In this document: one piece after another, positions 8,722-15,914 of the stretch
How positions within the stretch are numbered: the stretch's first letter is position 1
Layout of the letters: each line of letters starts with the position of its first letter
From: Rivularia sp963920925
GTDB lineage: Bacteria; Cyanobacteriota; Cyanobacteriia; Cyanobacteriales; Nostocaceae
Direction: 5' to 3'
NCBI RefSeq assembly: GCF_963920925.1
Contig: NZ_CAWUDI010000005.1
Span: forward strand, 124,001 to 188,000
DNA length: 64,000 bases
The notes under the pieces: generated by a model
The model's input: only the letters and a program-made list of their open reading frames with translations
The model's database searches: none
Told to the model about the DNA's origin: nothing
Translations under genes and position numbers: made by a program

Positions 8722-10401
8722 TTAATTCAACTTACTTGAATCATCAAAGTTCCAGTTTTGCTGCGTCGCATTCCATACAAGATTGAACCTTTGAGCATCA
8801 GGAATTTCTCTCCCAGATTTCAGATAATATTTCATTTGTACTTCCACCGTTGCAGTATTAGAAGTTGTTGATAAAGTCCTTGCTCGTTCAACTTCAACTC
8901 GTTGAACTTTGTTCCACCAATTTGTATATTCGGAGTAATTATTATTAGATTTGTTTCTTTTAAATTTCGCAGAAAGTTGATTCCAGCTAGTTGTATAATT
9001 ACGATTATTAATAGTGTTATAGTAATTAAGTACTGCTTGAGAAGCTGATAGTTGGGAATCTGTTTTAGGACTTTCTAGTTGAGAACCGTAAAAATAGTTT
9101 GGCGATGCATTTGCATCTTCACTTGCAAGGGCACAATAAGCATTTTGATTGCGTTGAACGTAATTTTTTAGTGACTCGATACAGTTTGTACGACTGCTAA
9201 ATTTCGCAGCGAAAACTTGATGGTATGGATTATTAGATAAATTAGGATAATCTTGCAACCAAAATTTTCCAGCTTGGCTATAGCCAGCATTTTTTAATTC
9301 TGTAATTTGGTTGTTAGCATTATTAATTTCTCGAAATGCCGAATCTGCCAGAAAATAAAACTTTTGAGGTTGTTGTTTGGGAGGAGTAACAGCGGGTTTA
9401 CTTGGTGTTGCTGTAGGCTTTGGCTGAACGGGATTAACGGAATTAGTTTGTTGCGATCGCTGTTTTTCTTGAACGAATATAAAAGCTAACAGCACGCATC
9501 CACCAATTAAACTACCCATTAACGCCGACGTGAACCAGTTTCCTGTTTTTCTTGGTTTTGCCACTGGTGTCGATGGCATAACTTGTACTGTTGGCTGCGG
9601 TTGTAGTGCATTAAGCATTTCTCTCGCAGAAGAAAAACGTTCTCTAACTTGAGAGCGAATTGCTCGATCTAAAACTGCGACAAAATTAGGGTTGATACCG
9701 TTTTTCTCCCAAATAATTTCACCGCTATAGGTATCTGTTTGCAATTCTTGCGGCATTTTAGCCGTCAGCAAATAAATAGCTACTAACCCCAAACTATACA
9801 AATCGCTGGCAAAAGTAGCCCTCCCAGTAGCTTGTTCGATTGGCATAAATCCTGGCGTACCGATGACAATCGAACTAGTAATACCCCCACGAGAATCAAC
9901 TTGTGCAGCCATCGTCTCTCGCACCGCACCAAAATCGATTAAAACTGGTTGATTATCTGAAGAGCGGAGAATAATATTTTCTGGTTTGATGTCGCGGTGA
10001 ACAATGCCTTTACTATGAACGTAGTCGAGGACATTTAACAAACTAATTAATATTTCTAGTACCCCAGACTCATTCAAACGCCCGCGATTTTGAATAATTT
10101 CGCTCAAAGTCAGCCCTTGAATATACTCCTGAGCTAAATAAAATTGCTGTCCTTCGCAAAAATATGCATATAATCTAGGAATCTGAGAGTTACCGTCACC
10201 GAGAGCTTCTAAAATCGCCGCTTCTCGCGCAAACCTCTGCTGCACGAGTTGATAGGTTTGAGGATTATCTTGAATTACTTTTAATTGTTTAATTACGCAT
10301 TGGCGAGTCGAAGGTATCTGGGTGTCTTCTGCTAGAAAAGTTTCTCCAAATCCACCGCTTCCTAAAGTCCGAAGTATTCGATAGCGGTTGTTGAGCAGCA
10401 T
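8722..10401 (-). CDS. Ser/Thr protein kinase with extracytoplasmic NTF2-like tail
   Basis: A 559-residue Hanks-type kinase closely similar to its downstream neighbour in the catalytic half, so the pair looks like a tandem duplication. Motifs: GSGGFGETFLAED glycine loop, CVIKQLK lysine, HRDIKPENIIL catalytic loop, DFGAVRET, and GTPGFMPIEQ. A transmembrane helix (LIGGCVLLAFIFV, about residue 300) follows. The tail differs from the neighbour: a Pro/Thr-rich linker, a segment with two cysteines and SPOR-like look (about residues 350-430), and a C-terminal domain starting QAVLNYYNTINNRNYTTSW that has the look of an NTF2-like/DUF4878-type sensor. The two receptors therefore probably read different signals through one kind of kinase domain. 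Confidence 0.87.
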   Translation of the reverse strand: MLLNNRYRILRTLGSGGFGETFLAEDTQIPSTRQCVIKQLKVIQDNPQTYQLVQQRFAREAAILEALGDGNSQIPRLYAYFCEGQQFYLAQEYIQGLTLSEIIQNRGRLNESGVLEILISLLNVLDYVHSKGIVHRDIKPENIILRSSDNQPVLIDFGAVRETMAAQVDSRGGITSSIVIGTPGFMPIEQATGRATFASDLYSLGLVAIYLLTAKMPQELQTDTYSGEIIWEKNGINPNFVAVLDRAIRSQVRERFSSAREMLNALQPQPTVQVMPSTPVAKPRKTGNWFTSALMGSLIGGCVLLAFIFVQEKQRSQQTNSVNPVQPKPTATPSKPAVTPPKQQPQKFYFLADSAFREINNANNQITELKNAGYSQAGKFWLQDYPNLSNNPYHQVFAAKFSSRTNCIESLKNYVQRNQNAYCALASEDANASPNYFYGSQLESPKTDSQLSASQAVLNYYNTINNRNYTTSWNQLSAKFKRNKSNNNYSEYTNWWNKVQRVEVERARTLSTTSNTATVEVQMKYYLKSGREIPDAQRFNLVWNATQQNWNFDDSSKLN

Positions 10402-10701
10402 TTGAATAATTTAATTCTTGGGCTAGTAAGCTATAAGAAATACTGTCATATATTTTACTCAATTCTTAACCATAAATACTAGATAAATAACCTACAGAAT
10501 CAAAACCCGCTAAGTAGGTAGGCTTAATTAAATATAAGATGATACCTCACCCTGCCTCCGGCTTCCCTCTCCTTCCACCAGGAGAGGGATTGAGAAGCCA
10601 CTGCGTTGCGGAGGTTTCCTCCGTTGTAGCAAGTGGCGTGGTGAGGTTTTATATTTAATTTGACCTAGTTACTTATGACAGCGGGTTAAGAATTGATTAT
10701 T
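10402..10701. other. Intergenic region with a long imperfect inverted repeat
   Basis: About 300 bases between two minus-strand genes. It should contain the promoter of the upstream kinase. Most of it is occupied by the inverted repeat described at 10526-10660; nothing else with coding appearance was seen. Confidence 0.5.
10526..10660. repeat. MITE-like imperfect inverted repeat, about 135 bases
   Basis: The ends are inverted: aattaaatataag...acctcac on the left pairs with gtgaggttttatatttaatt on the right. Inside are a CCTCTCC-type stem (ccctctcct/aggagaggg) and a purine-poor hairpin around gcggaggtttcctccg. It has no reading frame. The gacgggt-like word series (acctcaccctgcctcc) is a known dispersed cyanobacterial repeat type. 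A non-autonomous mobile element is possible but not shown. Confidence 0.65.
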
Positions 10702-12450
10702 TTAGCTGCTTTCTTGAGCTATCAACTTACCCAACTCAGAAAAACTCAGTCTTAATAAGTCGATATATTCTTGTGTTTGCTGATACTTACTAGTAACACT
10801 CACAGTAATACTATCGGGCTTGATAATATAGCCGATACCATAGCCATTATCTGCCACTTGACCAAAACAAAATAAATCCATACCCATTCCTGCGGCTAAA
10901 CTACTTGTACAAATAGTTGACTCACCAAGAACTTTATAAGCTTTATCTTGGTAGATTTGTGGCATCATTCCTTGGGCACGCGCTAACCTTAATAGTGATT
11001 GTAAATGGCGGTCAACACCATATCCTTGCTGACAATCTTTCTGGCGAGATACATGAGCAGCTACAGCTTTCTTAAGGGCTGCATATTTTGCTTGATCTGA
11101 ATCCTGTTCGGTAAAAGTACGAATCAATTCTACTGACTCAGGAGTAACCGAACGCATCGCCTCTGTACGTCCGTATGCGAATCGCCGAGTATGTACTGAT
11201 TCATATACAGAATCGATTTTATTGCGTAACTTCACATAAGCAAGTTGAATTGCTAATTGAACCACAGCATCCGGACTCATACGGTAGTTTTTAATCGAAT
11301 TTCCCCCGAATTCTTGGTATTCCAAAACCTTTATTTCATGTTCGGAAATAAAACCTTCAACTTCTGCTTCTGCTTGTTTAATTTCGGCTAAAATTTCTTC
11401 ACTGAATTTCCACTGCAATTTTGTAGGTGGTTCTAACTCAACAGAAGTATTTTGCGCCGATTCCTGGTTTTGCTGTCGTTCTTTATTGACTTCATACAAA
11501 TAACGCATGACAACAAAACCATCAATTCCCACATGCTCCACATTAATACCCGACCAGCCATTAGATGTAAAAATTAATTGTAGAGGCTTGTCAAACCAAC
11601 GATTTTTTCCATCTCCATGTAGTACAGTTCCAGATGCTGCTTCTATATTTGCTGGTGCTGTATCATCTAAGCAAACTACAAATAAAGCACTATCTAATAA
11701 ATCTAAAGAATGAGCATTTTCTGGATCTAAAGCTACCGTACCTTCACGAACAACAGCCCAAGAAGCCCTTTGCATCGCAGTTAATGCTCCTAAAGCTGGT
11801 TCCTCACAAGAAGTAGAAGAAGTATTTTCTAAAATCCAATTTATTTGTTGCTCTATTTCTCCTACTGGTGCAATTTTTTCCTGTTTGAGCGGTTGTAACG
11901 AGTAAAATTCATTTTGGTAAATAAGTACAACATTCTCTCGTTCTGGACTATGACGCATTTGATCGCGTTTAATACCAGGAATTCGATTCCAACCAAACAA
12001 ATTCTCGTACTGAATCATACACATTGGTTGATTACCATTACGCGGTGAATCCCGATCTGGTTCTAGTTCGCGTCGTTTTATCTTGAGATAAAATTTCAAC
12101 GTATCGACAATCCAATTTGCAGCGAGTTGCGCTTGGGGTAGTTCTGGTTGGGAAATTGGTGTGAGTATTCCGCCAAAGTTTTTATTGATAACTAAAGCCC
12201 CGCGATATTCCGAAAAACTTTCTTCTCGATAATCGTGAACGTAACTGGTTTTGGTAGCACGATTGATTATTTCTAACTGCTGCTGTAGTTTTTGACCGCT
12301 TTCTTGCTGAAATTCCTCAACTACTGCTTGAGTTCGATCTATTTCTTGTTCGCTTAATAACGGTGCAACTATCTGAAGATATAGTTTGCAGGTTTGTTCT
12401 AATGTTGGTAAAGGTAGCTTAGGAAGAGAATTTTGGAATTGGTACGTCAT
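10702..12450 (-). CDS. Choline/carnitine O-acyltransferase family protein
   Basis: A 582-residue protein with the full-length architecture of the mostly eukaryotic carnitine/choline acyltransferase family (usual length 580-650). The N-terminus has the family start LPKLPLPTLEQTCKLYLQIV. The catalytic histidine lies in NVEHVGIDG (His306), equal to the EHxxxDG-like motif of carnitine acetyltransferases. Downstream, GRTEAMRSVT matches the conserved RTETIRSCT segment that contacts carnitine or its substitute, and the C-terminus keeps an STICTS...FGQVADNGYGIGYII block equal to the family's STSQ...PDGYG block. Reaction: transfer of an acyl group between CoA and a hydroxyl acceptor. Carnitine is not a common cyanobacterial metabolite, so the acceptor is open. 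The gene is divergent from the Fe(II)/2OG oxygenase gene, sharing a 284-base promoter region. Confidence 0.9.
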   Translation of the reverse strand: MTYQFQNSLPKLPLPTLEQTCKLYLQIVAPLLSEQEIDRTQAVVEEFQQESGQKLQQQLEIINRATKTSYVHDYREESFSEYRGALVINKNFGGILTPISQPELPQAQLAANWIVDTLKFYLKIKRRELEPDRDSPRNGNQPMCMIQYENLFGWNRIPGIKRDQMRHSPERENVVLIYQNEFYSLQPLKQEKIAPVGEIEQQINWILENTSSTSCEEPALGALTAMQRASWAVVREGTVALDPENAHSLDLLDSALFVVCLDDTAPANIEAASGTVLHGDGKNRWFDKPLQLIFTSNGWSGINVEHVGIDGFVVMRYLYEVNKERQQNQESAQNTSVELEPPTKLQWKFSEEILAEIKQAEAEVEGFISEHEIKVLEYQEFGGNSIKNYRMSPDAVVQLAIQLAYVKLRNKIDSVYESVHTRRFAYGRTEAMRSVTPESVELIRTFTEQDSDQAKYAALKKAVAAHVSRQKDCQQGYGVDRHLQSLLRLARAQGMMPQIYQDKAYKVLGESTICTSSLAAGMGMDLFCFGQVADNGYGIGYIIKPDSITVSVTSKYQQTQEYIDLLRLSFSELGKLIAQESS

Positions 12451-12734
12451 TGGTTGTTTAATTAATACTTTTAGGAATTAACAATATGATGTTCTTAAAT
12501 TTTGATTTGATAGACTTACCGATCGTGCAAGATGTTTTCCTCTGTATCTTCGGCTTCTCTATAGTTTAATTATCAGTAATCTTTGAACGGGATAGAAGTA
12601 ATCTTCAACACAAAGTCATATTAAAGACACTTTTTTAAAATTTCATTAGTGTCTCCTATGATAATCGCTGTTTGAGAAGTCATTAGACTGTAATTGTACA
12701 TAATCAAATCAAGTGCAAAAATAGCAGGTATGTA

Positions 12735-13595
12735 ATGGTTAGTAAACAACTTAAAAAAGCGCCGCTAAAAATTGAAGAAATTATAAATTTTCAGCAGTAT
12801 CCCATTGCAGACCTATCTCAACAAAAATCGTTAGATTTAATTGCCGATTGTCGCCAACAGTTACAGCAAAGAGGATGCTGTGTATTAAAAAATTTTTTAA
12901 CTACTAATGCACTTTTTTTAACTCAACAAGAATCTTTATTGCTAGAACATGAAGCATACTATTCAACACGAAAAACAAATATATTTAAAACAGATGATGA
13001 CCCAACATTAGCACCCGAACATCCAGCACGATTTTTTCTTGAACGAACCAATGCTTTTGTTCCTCAAAGTAAATTTCAACCGCGATCGCTTTTCCTAATT
13101 ATTTACCACGCAGCAATTTTTCAGAATTTTATTGCAGCTTGTTTGGCAACCGAAGTTATATATGAATATAACGATCCCTTAGCCGGATTAGTCTTAAATA
13201 TTTTACGACAAGGCGCACAACATCCGTGGCATTACGATGATAATGATTTCAGTATTGTTTTGATGGTTCAAGCTGCCAGCGAAGGTGGAATTTTTGAATA
13301 TGCTCCTAATATTAGAACACCATCAAGTGAGAATTTTGAATTAGTCAGTAAAGTTTTACATGGATGTTACGAAGGTGTTCAAACAAATAATTTACAACCG
13401 GGAGACTTACAGATATTTCAGGGTAAATTGTCTCTACACCGTGTAACAAAAGTAGTAGGAAATCAACAACGTTATACAGCTATATTTTCTTACACCAAAG
13501 AACAGCAGATCGCTCGAAAACTACAAGATAACGAGTTGTTATTTGGTCGAGCATCCTTAAAGGATGTTTCAAAATTATCCGACAACAGGTGCTAA
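12735..13595 (+). CDS. Fe(II)/2-oxoglutarate oxygenase, HalD/ArpA-like
   Basis: A 286-residue protein of the cupin-fold Fe(II)/2-oxoglutarate dioxygenase group. Iron ligands visible: His166 and Asp168 in HPWHYDDNDFS, and His235 in SLHRVTK; an arginine 10 residues later (QQRYTAIFSY) would bind the 2-oxoglutarate carboxylate. The strand GGIFEYAPNIRTPSS resembles enzymes of the HalD/BesD and ArpA group. Because the aspartate is kept, hydroxylation or a related oxidation is expected; the halogenases of that group replace the acid by glycine. Substrate unknown. It is divergent from the carnitine acyltransferase gene, which makes a shared pathway thinkable but unproven. No SD is evident; ATG follows an AT-rich leader. 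Confidence 0.82.
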   Translation: MVSKQLKKAPLKIEEIINFQQYPIADLSQQKSLDLIADCRQQLQQRGCCVLKNFLTTNALFLTQQESLLLEHEAYYSTRKTNIFKTDDDPTLAPEHPARFFLERTNAFVPQSKFQPRSLFLIIYHAAIFQNFIAACLATEVIYEYNDPLAGLVLNILRQGAQHPWHYDDNDFSIVLMVQAASEGGIFEYAPNIRTPSSENFELVSKVLHGCYEGVQTNNLQPGDLQIFQGKLSLHRVTKVVGNQQRYTAIFSYTKEQQIARKLQDNELLFGRASLKDVSKLSDNRC

Positions 13596-14017
13596 TGCCA
13601 TCTCTTTATAAAGATAAAGATGCGCTTAAATCAGCCCATACAGGTGATTTAGCGCAGCCTAATACAGAATTGGTATAGTAGATCGGCTATTTTTTTGGTT
13701 TTAGAACTAAAATCATTGATTAGAACCTTAAAACTACGTTTAACACTTGAGAAAATTCTCAACTATTTATCTAAAACCTAAATACCTACCCTTGAAAGCC
13801 TTCAAAAGGGGGGCGCTATTAAGTCCTAATTGTATCAAACCATTAACTTTACTGTGTCGGCGGAAAACTTTGTCATGTGGGCAAATTTTCTCCACTTACC
13901 ACAAAAAAAAATTTTTTTCCGATATTTTTTTTGTAGCTTCCTCATATTGACAAATTGGATGCTATATTAGTAAGGCTATTAGTGTGCGTACATATATAGA
14001 TAGTTTTCTTAAAACCT
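13596..14017. other. Intergenic region before rpsT
   Basis: About 420 bases. It contains a strong hairpin after the oxygenase gene (13621-13656), a smaller one (cccttgaa/ttcaaaaggg near 13789-13810), and A/T runs near 13903-13932. A TTGACA-like word lies at 13947-13952, but no -10 box sits at the usual distance, so the rpsT promoter is not assigned. A short open frame at 13747-13950 shows no coding character. Confidence 0.45.
13621..13656 (+). terminator. Hairpin after the 2OG oxygenase gene
   Basis: TGCGCTTAAATCA (13621-13633) pairs with TGATTTAGCGCA (13645-13656) with a single bulged T and an eleven-base loop. It lies 25 bases after the stop codon. No T-run follows, so it may act as an mRNA end-protecting hairpin rather than a classic terminator. 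Confidence 0.5.
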
Positions 14018-14305
14018 GTGGCAAATTCAAGATCGGCTCTCAAACGTGTTTTAGTTGCAGAACGCAACAGACTACGTAATAAATCCTATAAATCGGCATT
14101 AAGAACGTTGATGAAGAAATACTTCACCACGTTGGATAAATATAAAGCCGAACCTTCGGAAGAATTAAAGAAAGAAGTATTAGATAGTATGTCTGCTGCT
14201 TACCAGAAGATAGATAAAGCAGTCAAACGGGGTGTTCTTCATCGTAATAATGGAGCCAGACAAAAATCTCGTTTAGCGAAACAACTAAACTCTGTGACTC
14301 AATAG
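14018..14305 (+). CDS. rpsT: 30S ribosomal protein S20
   Basis: A 95-residue, strongly basic, all-helical protein that binds 16S rRNA in the body of the small subunit. The start is a GTG, after which comes ANSRSALKRVLVAERNRLRNKSYKSAL, the typical cyanobacterial S20 N-terminus; the mid-part contains AVKRGVLHRNNGARQKSRL, the family's conserved AxxKGxIHxNxAARxKSRL motif. GTG start is supported because no upstream in-frame ATG gives a better fit. It begins the conserved cyanobacterial cluster rpsT-tatD-rpoB-rpoC1-rpoC2. Confidence 0.96.
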   Translation: MANSRSALKRVLVAERNRLRNKSYKSALRTLMKKYFTTLDKYKAEPSEELKKEVLDSMSAAYQKIDKAVKRGVLHRNNGARQKSRLAKQLNSVTQ

Positions 14306-14381
14306 CAGGGCTAGTTAGTTAGATTCATAAAGTCAGTAGCAATTACAAACGATAGCTGGCTTTCTTCCCAAGGATAAATCA

Positions 14382-15167
14382 ATGCAGTTGATTGACACCC
14401 ACGTTCATCTTAACTTTGACCAATTCCAGCCCGATTTGGAAGCGGTGCGCGATCGATGGCAAGAAGCGGGTGTAGTGCGTCTGGTGCATTCATGCGTTGA
14501 GCCATCGGAATTTTCAGGAATCGAGGCATTAGCCGATAGATTTCCTGAAATTAGTTTTGCCGTGGGGTTACATCCCTTAGATGCCCAGAAGTGGACATCC
14601 CAAACAGCCGACGAAATCGAATCCTTAGCATCTGCTGGGGATAAGATTGTCGCGATTGGCGAAATGGGGCTGGATTTTTATAAAGCTGATAATAACGAGC
14701 AGCAAATTCTAGTGCTGGAAAAGCAGTTGGAAATAGCAGCAAAGCTCGACTTGCCAGTAATTATTCACTGTAGAGATGCAGCATTGGAGATGAAGCAAGT
14801 GCTATCTCGTTTCAAAGAGCGGTATGGAGAAAAGGTGCGGGGAGTAATGCACTGCTGGGGTGGAACCCCTGAAGAAACCCAATGGTTTTTGGACTTAGGG
14901 TTTTATATCAGCTTCAGCGGAACCGTTACTTTCAAGAATGCCCATGCAATCAAAGAATCAGCTGTTATGGTGAATGGCGATCGCCTTCTCATTGAAACTG
15001 ACTGTCCTTTTCTAGCCCCAGTTCCAAAACGAGGGCAAAAACGAAACGAGCCATCCTACGTTCGTTTCGTAGCCGAACAGGTAGCTAACTTGCGAGGAGA
15101 AACCTTAGAGTCAATTGCACAAACTACTACCAAGAATGCCTGCGATTTATTTGGTTTAAAGCTGTAA
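14382..15167 (+). CDS. tatD: TatD family metal-dependent hydrolase/DNase
   Basis: A 261-residue TIM-barrel hydrolase of the amidohydrolase superfamily. Metal ligands and motifs are all present: DTHVHLNFDQF at residues 5-15 (first His pair), GEMGLDFYKAD with the bridging glutamate near residue 95, PVIIHCRDAALE with a His near residue 128, VMHCWGGTPEE, and LIETDCPFLAPVP near residue 205 with the catalytic aspartate. Family members act as 3'-5' exonucleases or DNases, and some process D-aminoacyl-tRNA; the specific role here is inferred. It lies 76 bases after rpsT in the conserved polymerase cluster. Confidence 0.94.
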   Translation: MQLIDTHVHLNFDQFQPDLEAVRDRWQEAGVVRLVHSCVEPSEFSGIEALADRFPEISFAVGLHPLDAQKWTSQTADEIESLASAGDKIVAIGEMGLDFYKADNNEQQILVLEKQLEIAAKLDLPVIIHCRDAALEMKQVLSRFKERYGEKVRGVMHCWGGTPEETQWFLDLGFYISFSGTVTFKNAHAIKESAVMVNGDRLLIETDCPFLAPVPKRGQKRNEPSYVRFVAEQVANLRGETLESIAQTTTKNACDLFGLKL

Positions 15168-15914
15168 AAATCATTTGGGTGTGGATATATTTCAAGCTAA
15201 TTCAGAAATCCTACTTTAGGAGGATGGGAAATATGATATAATTCATTCCTCCGATTATGTATGCTTAGGTCATAATAGTTGAGTGGCACTGGCAATATAA
15301 TTAGCTGAATTATTAAAAACGCTCAAGTGAAAGCTGTTTCGTTGTTTCATGTATCTCCTGTAACGCAAATCCTTATGAAGGATAATTACGGTTTCAGTAA
15401 GGAAATATATGAGCTTCTAACTAGCTTACCCATTACGGCTGAATTATTTCATTTATAGAAAACTATTTAAGGTTCTGAAGCTCGGTATAGGAAGAATCTA
15501 GCTCGAAAACAAAGTCATTCGCCGAAAAGCTATCTTCCCAGCGCCTTCCATTAATTCCTTTAGTAATAGGATATCATCACTGCGACGGAATTATTGGCTG
15601 TTGGAATAGCGTTGATAAAACACGAAGACAGTATTGCTTGTTTGAATTAAAGCGCCAAAACGGAGGGGGAATGAGTAAAGAAAAACAGTTTCTTCTGGAT
15701 CGGAAAGCCAGCGAAAGCGCGAACAAACTCAGGCAAATAATTAAGATGCTTTTTAATTTTACCTATCTGTAAGGAGAGGATTGATTTTTTGATGTTATAT
15801 GCCATGTACTGGCTGTTATCCTCCATTGATGCATAAAATTGCTTTCACCACGACAGCAATATAATCGAAATTTTCTCAACGCAAAACAAATTTAACCCCT
15901 TTATAGATTTTAAT
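15168..15914. promoter_or_regulatory. Long leader region of the rpoB-rpoC1-rpoC2 operon
   Basis: A 747-base gap without a believable gene. A TATAAT word at 15237-15242 could be a -10 box, but no consensus -35 sits upstream. Small hairpins are visible: ggagga/tcctcc around 15219-15252, atcctt/aaggat around 15369-15384, and aattcc/ggaatt around 15553-15592. A start point near 15250 would give an untranslated leader of roughly 660 bases, long enough for control of polymerase synthesis, but no known riboswitch or protein-binding leader was recognised. Confidence 0.4.

Noticed and set aside
13747..13950. Open frame of 67 codons before rpsT
   Set aside because: Composed of A/T runs and Lys/Phe codons with no start signal or recognisable motif; it lies in the rpsT promoter region.
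13947..13968. sigma-70 promoter of rpsT from TTGACA and TATATT
   Set aside because: The two boxes are only ten bases apart, too close for a normal promoter.
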